Source: Gemmatimonadota bacterium
GTDB taxonomy: Bacteria; Gemmatimonadota; Gemmatimonadetes; Gemmatimonadales; GWC2-71-9
DNA: 64,000 bases
Reading direction: 5' to 3'
Assembly (NCBI GenBank): GCA_029262195.1
Contig: JAJCZX010000025.1
Location: forward strand, 1-64,000
Shown: in pieces, positions 51,942 through 61,103 of the stretch
Layout: the number at the start of each line of letters is the position of its first letter
How positions within the stretch are numbered: the stretch's first letter is position 1
Made by a program: the position numbers and the translations under genes
Notes under the pieces: generated by a model
Database searches by the model: none
Seen by the model: only the letters and a program-made list of their open reading frames with translations
Told to the model about the DNA's origin: nothing

Positions 51942-52274
51942 ATGAAAACGTCAAACGAAAAACCTGGTGAAGTGGACCAACTGGTCTTGCTGGCAATAGC
52001 TCGCCTGGGTGACGATGCCTACGGCGTCCATATCCGGAGATTAATCTCGTCCCAGGGTGGTCGAGAGGTATCGATGGCGGCAGTCTACGCCAGCCTGGAG
52101 CGCCTGGAAACGAAGGGAATGGTCGAGGGCCGCCTTTCAGAACCGTCGCCGAGACGCGGCGGACGGGCGAAGAAGATCCTGCGGGTGTCGAAGGCCGGGG
52201 TTGCCGCAGTCCGCGAAGCTCGTGCAGTAATGGATCGAATGTGGGACGGCCTGGACCGACTCCAAACACCATGA
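51942..52274 (+). CDS. PadR-family transcriptional regulator
   Basis: A 110-residue winged-helix protein. The family pattern is GEVDQLVLLAIARLGDDAYGVHIRRL, MAAVYASLERLETKGMVEGRLSEPSPRRGGRAKKILRVS-type sequence (helix, wing, then a K-I-L-R-V strand) and a C-terminal dimer helix. Its stop overlaps the permease start by ATGA. In Acidobacteriota and Gemmatimonadota such PadR genes regularly precede ADOP permeases and presumably control them. Confidence 0.92.
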   Translation: MKTSNEKPGEVDQLVLLAIARLGDDAYGVHIRRLISSQGGREVSMAAVYASLERLETKGMVEGRLSEPSPRRGGRAKKILRVSKAGVAAVREARAVMDRMWDGLDRLQTP

Positions 52275-54913
52275 CGGCCAACCGACATTCGCCACCAAGA
52301 TGGCTCGAAGCAATCGCCCGGAGAACGATCCGCGAAGGACGCGAGTTCATGCTGGGTGATCTTCAGGAAGAATTTGCCGACCTAGTAGATACGCGGGGTC
52401 GCGGCCACGCCTCACGTTGGTACATGGGGCAGGTATTTCGTGTTCTCATTTCTCGGCTCCGTAGGTCTTTGGCAACCGGTACCAATTTCTCCATTAGACG
52501 CGGAGTGCGAACGACCGGCGTTTGGAGCGACATCAAGGGCGCCCTGCGAACATACCGTCGCAGACCCGGTTTCACCGCTGTCGCACTCGGTACGATTGCT
52601 CTTGGAATCGGAGCTAACACCGCAATTTTTAGCGTAATCGACGGTATCGCAATTCGTCCCCTTCCCTTCGAAAAGCCAGGCGACCTGTACGCGATTTGGA
52701 CGGACCGAACCTTTAGCAAGGAAATGATCCGTGAATTCCAAGAGCAAACGACCAAATGGGAGACCGTTACCGGCTACTCCGGGTGGGGATTCACGATTAC
52801 AGGGATAGAAACACCGGTTGCCATTAACGGCGCTCAGGTTTCGGCAAATTATTTTTCACTACTCGGCGCGCCAATAGGCTTCGGACGCGCTTTGCTCCCC
52901 GACGATGAACTGCCGGGCGCGGCACCAGTCGTGGTCTTGAGTCACCAACTGTGGATGAGTGTTTTCGGCGGTGACTCGTCGGTAGTAGGCCAAACGATTC
53001 AAATGGGCGGCGCGGATTCTCCCGCCCGCACAATCGTTGGTGTCATGCCCGACGACTTCAGAGATATTCGTTCACAAACAGCCGCCTGGGTGCCGTTCTT
53101 GATGGACCCCGCTGACCCCGATTTCCCCTCTTCATGGTACGTTCGCCTATTCGGGAGGGTCATCGAGGATGCAGCTGACACTGAGGTCCAATCGGAGTTG
53201 ACTCGATTCGCGCAAACGGCTCACGAGAAACGACCCGAAGTTATCTCCGATGAAGAAGCTGCAACTGCAACGCTACTACCGCTTAAAGAATATCTGCGAG
53301 GTGACGCCAACCAGACATTGATCCTGCTCGGGGGCGCGGTCGGGTTGGTGCTGCTCATCGCCTGCGTGAACATCGCGAACCTCCTCCTCGCGCTATCTGC
53401 GACGAGGGAGAAGGAGTTCGCAGTCCGAAGCGCCATGGGAGCCGGAAACGGACGGGTGGTTCGTCAGGTTCTAACCGAGTCGGCCGTCCTCGGGGTTGTT
53501 GGAGGCATGCTTGGTATAGCGGTGGGTTACGGGAGTTTCGCAGCTTTCAAAGCCCGAGCAGCCAGGAACCTCTCCCTTCTCAACGATGTAGAGATTGATC
53601 TCCGGGTAATTGGTTTTTCAATCGCGTTGACTCTCTTTGCTTCTCTGATTTTTGGTTTACTGCCGGCATTAAAAAGTTCTCGAAACGATATCGTCAGTTC
53701 ATTGAAGTCTGATTCGCGAACAAGCAGCCAGGCTGGCTCCGGGCGTTTGTCCGCCGCGCTGGTTTCGGCCGAGGTCGCATTGGCCGTTGTCCTTACCATC
53801 GGAGCTGGCCTAATGTTGAGAAGCTACAACCTTCTCAACCAGGTCGACCCTGGTTTTAACACTTCGACAATTTCCATGGAACTCGGTTTACCGCCGGCAA
53901 TTTTTGCAGATAGGCCGCAACAACGACAGTTTTTTAGAGACCTGAACGCCCGTCTTGAAGCAACGCCAGGAGTACAGCGGGCAGGCACCGTACATCTCCT
54001 GCCGATGACCAGTTCCAACTGGAGTTTTCCCATGCACCCTGCCGGCGTCTCCGTGCCTGAGGACACTCCTGCTCCAACTGCTAACTTCCGCGTCATAGGC
54101 CCGGGATACTTTGAAACTATGCAGATCCCTGTGTTGCAGGGTAGAGATATCTCAACATCAGATTTGCCGGATGGCGAACAGGTGGGGTGGGTAAACCGCA
54201 CTTTCGCAGAACAATTCTGGCCCGGCGAAAACCCGATCGGACGGCAAGTAAATATTTTCCACGCCGCCGGACCCGCCTTTACCGTCGTCGGTGTGGTCGG
54301 TGACATCAAACAACATTCTCTCGAGATGCGAACTCAACCGGAGATCTACCGCCCCTACGAGCAGTGGACCGTGGGGAGTTTGTTCCTTGTCGTCAGAGCA
54401 TCCGGGACGCCTGAAGCCATCGTACCAACCGTTAGAGAGACTATTAGATCAATCAACCGGGATGTCCCGATCAGCAGTATCCAGACTCTTGACCAGGTCC
54501 TGCAGACATCCACAGCGGAACAACAACTGGTAGCCGAACTTACCGTACTGTTTGCGACACTCGCTCTGGGGATGGGTGCCATCGGAGTGTACGGAGTCAC
54601 CTCCTATGTCGTTGGGCGCCGCACCCGGGAGATTGGAGTGCGCATGGCCCTCGGCGCCAATCGAGGGCGCGTTCTGCGGGAAGTATTTTCGGGTTCGAAC
54701 AAACCGGTGCTGATCGGTTTGGTAATCGGAATCGGTTTATCGTTGGTAGGAGGTAGGCTCATGGAAAGTCTCCTCTTCGGCATTTCCGCGACCGACCCAT
54801 CCGTCTATATAGCAGCGGCGGCAACTATTGTCACCGCCGCTGCAGTAGCCAGCATCGTTCCTGCTCGAAGGGCAAGCAAGGTTGATCCAAATATCGCGTT
54901 ACAGTCAGAATAG
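52271..54913 (+). CDS. ADOP-type ABC transporter permease (MacB/FtsX-like), copy 1
   Basis: An 880-residue permease from ATG 52271 (a start 10 codons earlier is rejected). Residues ~1-90 carry the ADOP-specific N-terminal helical segment (FMLGDLQEEFADLVDTRGRG). A helix (GFTAVALGTIALGIGANTAIFSVIDG), a MacB-like periplasmic domain and a first FtsX block (LLIACVNIANLLLAL, LTESAVLGVVGGMLGIAVG) follow, then a second periplasmic domain and the last FtsX block (YVVGRRTREIGVRMALGANRG, VPARRASKVDPNIALQSE). No ATPase gene is adjacent, as usual for this family. Substrate unknown; macrolide-type or lipoprotein transport has been suggested for relatives. Confidence 0.92.
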   Translation: MTANRHSPPRWLEAIARRTIREGREFMLGDLQEEFADLVDTRGRGHASRWYMGQVFRVLISRLRRSLATGTNFSIRRGVRTTGVWSDIKGALRTYRRRPGFTAVALGTIALGIGANTAIFSVIDGIAIRPLPFEKPGDLYAIWTDRTFSKEMIREFQEQTTKWETVTGYSGWGFTITGIETPVAINGAQVSANYFSLLGAPIGFGRALLPDDELPGAAPVVVLSHQLWMSVFGGDSSVVGQTIQMGGADSPARTIVGVMPDDFRDIRSQTAAWVPFLMDPADPDFPSSWYVRLFGRVIEDAADTEVQSELTRFAQTAHEKRPEVISDEEAATATLLPLKEYLRGDANQTLILLGGAVGLVLLIACVNIANLLLALSATREKEFAVRSAMGAGNGRVVRQVLTESAVLGVVGGMLGIAVGYGSFAAFKARAARNLSLLNDVEIDLRVIGFSIALTLFASLIFGLLPALKSSRNDIVSSLKSDSRTSSQAGSGRLSAALVSAEVALAVVLTIGAGLMLRSYNLLNQVDPGFNTSTISMELGLPPAIFADRPQQRQFFRDLNARLEATPGVQRAGTVHLLPMTSSNWSFPMHPAGVSVPEDTPAPTANFRVIGPGYFETMQIPVLQGRDISTSDLPDGEQVGWVNRTFAEQFWPGENPIGRQVNIFHAAGPAFTVVGVVGDIKQHSLEMRTQPEIYRPYEQWTVGSLFLVVRASGTPEAIVPTVRETIRSINRDVPISSIQTLDQVLQTSTAEQQLVAELTVLFATLALGMGAIGVYGVTSYVVGRRTREIGVRMALGANRGRVLREVFSGSNKPVLIGLVIGIGLSLVGGRLMESLLFGISATDPSVYIAAAATIVTAAAVASIVPARRASKVDPNIALQSE

Positions 54914-54924
54914 CAGTGACGATA

Positions 54925-56457
54925 TCACCTGTTCTCCCAAGCCCGGCGCGCGCGCACTGATTCCAGGGCCTCATCCCAACTGGCCACTCCGCCGTTGAAA
55001 TGGACCAGCGTCTCCACGACCAAGCCGAGTCGTTGAACCTCGGCAACAAAAGACACCGTCGCGTCCGAAGCGGGTTGCATCCCGTCTCGGAACGCAGGTT
55101 CAAAACCGAAATTTGAAACAATGATCTTCTCGGCCGGGAGATAAAAGAACAGACTTTCGGTACTCGCGGGATTTCCGGTTACCGGAATAATGACAAGTTC
55201 CTGTTCACCGTCCTGAATGGTCTCCCACCCATCGACCACTCTGAATTCTGGCAACCTCCTTTCTTCCTGCTGCCGGTCCGCAAACCGACCATAATTGGCT
55301 TGAGCCATCCGTTTGGTATACTCAACCCAACCCGGCGCTGCGATGATCGGAATCCCCCGAGCGATAAACTCCCGCACTCCTCCTGAGGCATCCCACCAAT
55401 TTGCAGTGAGCCCGACGAGCCGGACCGGCTTGTCAATCGCGTCGGCAATTTGATCAAGGGCGGTCACAACTCTTTCCGAGTTGAAAGGCGCTCCGATAGC
55501 AACCAGAAAATCATCGAATTCCACGAAAACCATATTCAGATTCCCAAGGAGCGAGAGAAGGTGCACTCCTTCTCCGAGAGACTCTAGCACACCCGGTGCC
55601 GCAGGGCCGGTTCCCCTGTGGTAATCGTCAGGGAGCGAGAAATCAGCTCTATCCATGGGGACACCGAATCGATACCGCCCAGACATTACCAGCGTTTCCT
55701 GCCCCCCGATCTCCCGTCGCCAGCGAGTAGGTAACAATAACGCACCTACCCTTCTGTAATTCTCGAAATGATCCGTTACCGACACGTCGCCCTGCAACGG
55801 TTCTACGCGACCGTTGGGCCGCACCATTTTATGAACCAGGTGAGTTGTTGGATCGAGAAAAAATTTGAATGGAGGTCGCCCTGCTCGCGTCACCCTGACG
55901 ACGAGGAGGTCACCAGACCATCGCCCCTCTGATTCAAGAACGACTTCACTTTCTTCAGATTCGAGGACGCTAGTGATAAACGCAGGGAGGAAGTTCAACC
56001 CAACAATTTTGAAGGGATCGCTTCCGAAATTAGGGTCGGCGGGAATTATCATGCCCGCACCATGTCCCTGGTCCCAAACGTTATGATTCTCTTGATTGAC
56101 TCGAAACTGGCGAAACGACTGTCGTGGATATCCGTTGTATTCGATCACGTTGACCGATAGAGCTTCGTTCCTGACAAAATCATATCCGACATGAAACCCT
56201 GCTGTCGTCCTGGGAAAAGGTCCCCGAGGACTCGGACTCAGAGTCGCTCCCCAGTTCCGTGTTCCCTCCCATGATATGTCCAGCACCTCCAACTCCGCCA
56301 GATCCCTTGGAGCGTTCATGGCCTGTAGCGAGTTGGCCAGCAGTTCGCGTCCCGGGTTATCGACCCGGTGGTCGGTCTCCTGGGAGTTGAGCTGAACAGT
56401 TGTCGCGGCCCAGACAACGATCAACGCCACTGCGCGCGAAAAAGACAGGCAGGTCAC
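54925..56457 (-). CDS. Secreted metallo-beta-lactamase-fold protein lacking zinc histidines
   Basis: A 510-residue protein starting at GTG 56457, overlapping the TPR gene stop (GTGA); the signal peptide is AVALIVVWAATTVQLNSQ. Residues ~40-280 form an outer-membrane-lipoprotein-like beta domain (GYDFVRNEALSVNVIEYNGYP, FKFFLDPTTHLVHKMVRP). Residues ~290-510 show the MBL fold order (GVHLLSLLGNLNMVFVEFDDFLVAIGAP, SLFFYLPAEKIIVSNFGF). The zinc motif HxHxDH is replaced by TANWWDASGG (351-360): the three histidine positions are Ala, Trp and Ala, and only D356 remains. Probably no zinc hydrolase activity. Confidence 0.82.
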   Translation of the reverse strand: MTCLSFSRAVALIVVWAATTVQLNSQETDHRVDNPGRELLANSLQAMNAPRDLAELEVLDISWEGTRNWGATLSPSPRGPFPRTTAGFHVGYDFVRNEALSVNVIEYNGYPRQSFRQFRVNQENHNVWDQGHGAGMIIPADPNFGSDPFKIVGLNFLPAFITSVLESEESEVVLESEGRWSGDLLVVRVTRAGRPPFKFFLDPTTHLVHKMVRPNGRVEPLQGDVSVTDHFENYRRVGALLLPTRWRREIGGQETLVMSGRYRFGVPMDRADFSLPDDYHRGTGPAAPGVLESLGEGVHLLSLLGNLNMVFVEFDDFLVAIGAPFNSERVVTALDQIADAIDKPVRLVGLTANWWDASGGVREFIARGIPIIAAPGWVEYTKRMAQANYGRFADRQQEERRLPEFRVVDGWETIQDGEQELVIIPVTGNPASTESLFFYLPAEKIIVSNFGFEPAFRDGMQPASDATVSFVAEVQRLGLVVETLVHFNGGVASWDEALESVRARRAWENR

Positions 56458-58163
56458 AAGGCTTCCCTCGCAATCCGCACCTGGGGCATGTCCGCGTCCG
56501 CCGTTTCCCACGCTTCCAGGAATTCGCGATACGCCTCGCGAGCCAGGCGGTCATCCCCTTCTTCCGCGTATGCCTGTGCTACGCCGAACAGGGCGAAGCC
56601 ACTATTTCGTCTTTCTTCCAGAAGCTCGCGGTACGTGGCTCGTGCATCTTCGAACTTGCCCGCCCTGCGTTGAGCTTCAGCCAGACTCTCCCTGACTGGT
56701 TTGAGATAGTACGGAGGCTCGGAAATCCCGATGGCCTCTTCAGCCGCGACAGCCTCCTGCAATTTCGCAATCGCCTCTTCATGGAGTCCGCGCCGACTTA
56801 ACAGGTTGCCACGCAATTCCAACGCGGCAGTTCTCAAACGCCTCTCCAGCCAACCACCGTAAAGGTTTAGTGAGCCATCCTCACTCGCGCGCCACAGCAG
56901 GGCCTCAAGATTGCGTAGCGCCCGCTCCCCCGCATCGGGGTGCCCCTCGCTCAGTGCCGCCATCCCTCTCGAGAATTCCAGCCAGGCCCCTCGTGTGGTC
57001 TCTGCGCTAGGTGCTGCCATTACAACCGACTCGTCACTGCTAGCCGGTAGCGCTTCGAGATACCGCACAGCCTCAGCCCATTCCCCAAGCCGCATTTTCA
57101 CCCTCGCAGGACCCAAAAACCCCTGGTAAAAGAGCGTAAACACACCGCTGCTCATATTGCGGTCAGGCTCGGCCCGCGACATGTCACGTAACTGCATGGC
57201 GAAACGATCAGCTTCAGCTCGCTGGCCCATTTCAGCAAGGGTCGCTATGAGGTAATGCAGATTGTGCGGCTGCATCGCATTGTCGGTTGGCTGAACACCA
57301 AGCTCCTCGACGTATGCTTCTTCGATCGTTGCTGCTGCCAGAAAAGACTCCTTGGCCCTCTGGTATTCTCCTAGCCTGTAGAAGACATGGCCCGGCATAT
57401 GGGTGATGTGGCCAGATGCCGGGGCGAGCGACGATACGATTTGGGCACTGTTCAGGGCGCGCTCAGGATAATTCCACTCGAAGGCATGTATCCAGTAATG
57501 GTGGACAGCGTGGCTCCGCGGATGTTGCTCCATGGCCCGCGCCAGAATCGTGCGCCCATACGAAGATCGGAACCCGGCGGACTTCGCAAGCATTAACTGC
57601 GCTTCTAATTCATCCGGAAATAGTTCAATCAACATTTCCAGCTTGGATTCATAGGCTGTCTTTCCCGCCGATCCACCAATCGAGTCGCGTAGCCAGGCAG
57701 CTTCTATGTAGAACTGCTCCGCCTCCGAGGCGTCGGACGCGAGCGAACGGGCCAAATCGAGCGCCTCGCCTTTTTCATCTGCCCGTTCCCTTTTCGACGA
57801 AATATCCCTCAATGAAAGGGCGACTCCAAGATGAGCCATCGGCGCGTCCGGATCCAAACTCACCGCCTGTTTGAAGGAGCGATAAGCCTCCAGATACCAA
57901 AAATCGTGTAAAAGCGAAAGCCCCTGGTCAAAAAACCTTTGGGCCTCGGCGGACCGTGTGGTAATAGTGATGTGGCTGTTTCCAACCCCGGCGCGCAGGG
58001 TGGCCGGTGGCAACCGATCTATGTAACCACCCGTTCCTTGCTCCGCGTGGTTGGACATCTGCGCAGTAGCGTTGGAGCCGGGAAAAATGAGAAATAAGGC
58101 CGCGACCACCGCAAATCGGCAACGATCGTTTGAGCCCCCGTACAGCGTGCTAATTCGTTTCAT
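56454..58163 (-). CDS. Secreted TPR-repeat protein
   Basis: A 569-residue protein from ATG 58163 with a signal peptide (FAVVAALFLIFPGSNATA). At least nine TPR-type helix pairs are visible, for example AQRFFDQGLSLLHDFWYLEAYRSF, MPGHVFYRLGEYQRAKESF and FEDARATYRELLEERRNSG. THMPGHVFYRLG is a segment conserved among related periplasmic TPR proteins. It overlaps the MBL-fold gene by 4 bp, so the two are coexpressed. It is divergently transcribed from the winged-helix/TPR regulator, which may control it. Likely a protein-protein interaction scaffold in the periplasm. Confidence 0.85.
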   Translation of the reverse strand: MKRISTLYGGSNDRCRFAVVAALFLIFPGSNATAQMSNHAEQGTGGYIDRLPPATLRAGVGNSHITITTRSAEAQRFFDQGLSLLHDFWYLEAYRSFKQAVSLDPDAPMAHLGVALSLRDISSKRERADEKGEALDLARSLASDASEAEQFYIEAAWLRDSIGGSAGKTAYESKLEMLIELFPDELEAQLMLAKSAGFRSSYGRTILARAMEQHPRSHAVHHYWIHAFEWNYPERALNSAQIVSSLAPASGHITHMPGHVFYRLGEYQRAKESFLAAATIEEAYVEELGVQPTDNAMQPHNLHYLIATLAEMGQRAEADRFAMQLRDMSRAEPDRNMSSGVFTLFYQGFLGPARVKMRLGEWAEAVRYLEALPASSDESVVMAAPSAETTRGAWLEFSRGMAALSEGHPDAGERALRNLEALLWRASEDGSLNLYGGWLERRLRTAALELRGNLLSRRGLHEEAIAKLQEAVAAEEAIGISEPPYYLKPVRESLAEAQRRAGKFEDARATYRELLEERRNSGFALFGVAQAYAEEGDDRLAREAYREFLEAWETADADMPQVRIAREAL

Positions 58164-58311
58164 GTGACATCCTCTGAGATGATTGACGCTGAACGGGTAC
58201 CCCGAATTGCCACAGTGTGCCATTTGGAACGTGGCAGCAACAGATGAGCCCTGCATGAGCCACCTAACTCTTTACTTGTCAACACTTTATGTGCCCGTGT
58301 GAGCCGACTCA
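58164..58311. promoter_or_regulatory. Divergent promoter region (TPR operon / winged-helix regulator)
   Basis: A 148-bp spacer, with TTGTCA at 58277-58282 as a possible -35 element on the plus strand, and TATACT near the start of the plus-strand gene. It probably carries the operator of the regulator encoded next to it. Confidence 0.4.
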
Positions 58312-60183
58312 ATGGTGGCCATAAAGACATCTACCGGTGTATACTACACCATGCCAGAATCCCGCCAAAACCTGCCCGACGAACGAGTCACATCCTTCGG
58401 GCTTTTCGAGTTCAACCACCGCAGCGGAGATCTGACCCGGGCTGGAAAAGCTGTTCGTCTCCAGCAGCGACCGGCACGGCTACTCACGTTGTTGATCGAA
58501 CGCTCAGGCCACCTCGTGACCCGCGAGCAGATCCAGGAAGCAGTCTGGAGCGATCGACTCGTTGAATTTGATCAGGCACTCAATTTCGCAGTTCGCCAAA
58601 TCCGAATTGCTCTGGGAGACAACGCAGATTCTCCGATTTATATCGAGACGATTCCGAAACGGGGCTATCGCTTTATAGCCCCTCTATCAGAGAGCGCTGA
58701 AAACTTGGGTGTCCCATCGACTTCGAGCCGGTCGGCGTTGAGCCAAAAGGCACTGGCGGCCTTCGTCGGAACGGTGGCACTGATTTTGTTTTTTTCATTC
58801 ACCCTCCGCGATCGCGCGTCGATCGAAGCAAACGATGGTACCCGCCCCCTGCTTGTCGTGTTGCCGTTTCAAAACCTCAGCGGCGATTCCACAGATGACT
58901 ACATAGGGATTGGCCTCACCGAGGACCTCACGACCCGGCTTGCCCAGGCGGCCCCCGAGCGATTGGGGGTCATAGCTCGAACGTCCGCAGCAGCCGTGGG
59001 CACAGGAGACCTGACCATCGCCGAGATCGTGTCCGAACTTGGCGTGTCATATGTACTTGAAGGGAGTGTTCGGATCACCCCCGAAATGACACGAGTGACC
59101 GCCCAGCTCATCGATGGGAGCGATCAATCACATCTGTGGGCCCAGAACTTTGATACGCCCCAGCCCGACTATCTGGAGTTACAAAGAGACATAGCATCTC
59201 AGGTAGCGGCAGCCATCATGCCGTCTATGGGCGTAAGGTTCGATTACGATAGCGGGAGCGCTCCTTTTGACCGCGCAGATTTCCTCAAAGGACGATACCT
59301 GTTAAGCCACCATACGATGCATGACACCCGCCTGGCTCTACCGTTTCTCGAACGCGCGGTGGAACAAGCCCCGCAGTTCGCCGATGGCCTGGCCGCACTC
59401 GGCACTGCATTGATGCGGTTGGGGAGGATCGACGAGACGAGGAGCAATGTTCAAGCAGCACTGGAAATCGATCCGAACCACGCCGAAGCCAACCGCCTCG
59501 CAGGAGACCTCGATACCTATTTCGACTGGGATTTTCCAGCGGCGCACCGACACTACGAAACTGCGATTGCGTTCGCGCCAAACTCCAGCGAAGCACGCAA
59601 CTCTCTTGCATTTCTTTTGGCATTCGAAGGCGAACTCGATTCCGCCGCGCTCCACCTTGAACAAGCTCTGTCGTTGGACCCCGTCTCCACCAGTTTGTTG
59701 GCTGACCTCTCAAGCGTTTATCTCTGGGCAGGTAACTACTCGGGCGCGGCCACGCACTGTTCGAGAACGTTGGAGTTAAATCCAACCAGCAGGACGGCCC
59801 ATAGGTGTCTAGCCGAGGCGATGGAAGGGTTGGGCAATCTGGACAGCGCCGCTACGCTCACCATTAAGTTATGGGAAATCCGTGACGACGATTCAACAGC
59901 TGTAAGCAGATTGAAGAACCTCGCGCCGTCCGATGTAATAACCGAATCGCGCGGGATGGAATTAGCACGCCTTCAAGCTCAGGAGAACCCGCCGCCAGTC
60001 TCAGTCGCCAGCGTCCTGCTAAAACTCGGACGCGCCCAGGAGGCCCTCGACCTGCTTGAGACAGCCTCGCAGAGCCGTTCGCCATCGTTTTTCGTTCTCG
60101 GCGCCGACCCGGTTTTCAACCCATTGCGATCCGCGCCCCGGTTCCAGAGAATAGTCCGGGATCTTGGTATACCGCGCCAGTAG
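58312..60183 (+). CDS. CadC-like winged-helix transmembrane regulator with TPR domain
   Basis: A 623-residue protein. An OmpR-type winged helix (residues ~28-115: FGLFEFNHRSGDLTRAGKAV, HLVTREQIQEAVWSD, IYIETIPKRGYRFIAPL) is followed by one membrane helix (ALAAFVGTVALILFFSFTL, ~145-163), a TolB-like/adenylate-cyclase-associated domain (PLLVVLPFQNLSGDSTDDYIGIGLTEDL... to ~320) and a C-terminal TPR region (~340-600). The N terminus is cytoplasmic and binds DNA. The outer part senses a signal, perhaps by contacting the divergent TPR/MBL proteins. ATG 58351 is an alternative start. No receiver domain is present, so it is a one-component regulator. Confidence 0.88.
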   Translation: MVAIKTSTGVYYTMPESRQNLPDERVTSFGLFEFNHRSGDLTRAGKAVRLQQRPARLLTLLIERSGHLVTREQIQEAVWSDRLVEFDQALNFAVRQIRIALGDNADSPIYIETIPKRGYRFIAPLSESAENLGVPSTSSRSALSQKALAAFVGTVALILFFSFTLRDRASIEANDGTRPLLVVLPFQNLSGDSTDDYIGIGLTEDLTTRLAQAAPERLGVIARTSAAAVGTGDLTIAEIVSELGVSYVLEGSVRITPEMTRVTAQLIDGSDQSHLWAQNFDTPQPDYLELQRDIASQVAAAIMPSMGVRFDYDSGSAPFDRADFLKGRYLLSHHTMHDTRLALPFLERAVEQAPQFADGLAALGTALMRLGRIDETRSNVQAALEIDPNHAEANRLAGDLDTYFDWDFPAAHRHYETAIAFAPNSSEARNSLAFLLAFEGELDSAALHLEQALSLDPVSTSLLADLSSVYLWAGNYSGAATHCSRTLELNPTSRTAHRCLAEAMEGLGNLDSAATLTIKLWEIRDDDSTAVSRLKNLAPSDVITESRGMELARLQAQENPPPVSVASVLLKLGRAQEALDLLETASQSRSPSFFVLGADPVFNPLRSAPRFQRIVRDLGIPRQ

Positions 60184-60185
60184 AA

Positions 60186-60989
60186 CTACTGCTCTTCCAG
60201 CACCCAGTTGATTGCTTCCAGCACGAGATCCGGCTGATCCTGGTAAACGAAATGCCCGCTTTCGGTGGCCGGAATGAGGCGACTATTGGTCGAGCGCGAC
60301 GCATGGTTTGCTTGCAGTTCTAACCAGATTGGTCGCATCGGGGATTCAGTGGGCCGCGCCTGATGCAAAACAGCGATCGGCAAATCCCCGAATTGGCCCA
60401 CGGCAGACAACTCCTCAGTACTCGACCCACGATCAATTTTTTCCGCTCCTACGGCCCCGGTGGGGGACGCATTGGGATTAACTGCGGCGAACCTCGCGAA
60501 CTGCTCCGGATGAGACGCGTCTATAAAAACTAGCCCCGATATTTCCTCTGGATATAGATGGGGATAGGCAAGCAATATCAAACCGGCAATAGAGTGCCCG
60601 ACCAATACGAACGGGTCCTCAAGGCCTACTTCTCCAATCGCGGCGCGCAGGGTCTCGACCATTTCAAACGGAGTACGAATGTCATCTTCCGCCACAGGAG
60701 TACTGATGCCAGAGCCCAACCGGTCATAGGAGCAGGCTAGAGTTCTGTTCGACACTTCGGACTGCATGGCGTCCCAGGTCGTATACGGTTGCCCCAAACC
60801 AACTTCAAAAATCACCGTCGGCACATCCGGTCGCGAGTCTCCAACGCACACCATGTAGATCCGCCCTTCGGGTACGGTCACCCACCCGGGCCAATCCCCG
60901 TCGCTTTGCGCGTGGACCAACCCGGGGAGGGCGAACAAGAACAATGAAAAGAAAACCGTGCTGACAAATCTACGTTTTGTTGAAGCCAT
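60186..60989 (-). CDS. Secreted alpha/beta hydrolase
   Basis: A 267-residue protein with a signal peptide (TVFFSLFLFALPGLVHA). The nucleophile S133 lies in VLVGHSIAGLILL, the oxyanion region in IFEVGLGQPYTTWDAM, the acid near SGLVFIDASHPEQ and H246 in SGHFVYQ. These features define an alpha/beta-hydrolase esterase or peptidase. The substrate is unknown. It converges with the regulator gene (2-bp gap). Confidence 0.87.
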   Translation of the reverse strand: MASTKRRFVSTVFFSLFLFALPGLVHAQSDGDWPGWVTVPEGRIYMVCVGDSRPDVPTVIFEVGLGQPYTTWDAMQSEVSNRTLACSYDRLGSGISTPVAEDDIRTPFEMVETLRAAIGEVGLEDPFVLVGHSIAGLILLAYPHLYPEEISGLVFIDASHPEQFARFAAVNPNASPTGAVGAEKIDRGSSTEELSAVGQFGDLPIAVLHQARPTESPMRPIWLELQANHASRSTNSRLIPATESGHFVYQDQPDLVLEAINWVLEEQ

Positions 60990-61103
60990 GGCTCGCTACG
61001 CTTGGGGTGAGACCGACGGCGCTCAAAAGAAGAACGCGTTTCCACCTCTACTCCAAACCATCATAATGGGTCCCTGAGACATCCCTGTGTCAGGCGAGCG
61101 AGT
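60990..61103. other. Spacer, promoter of the hydrolase gene
   Basis: A 114-bp gap between the hydrolase start and the 3' end of the second ADOP permease; nothing else seen. Confidence 0.4.
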
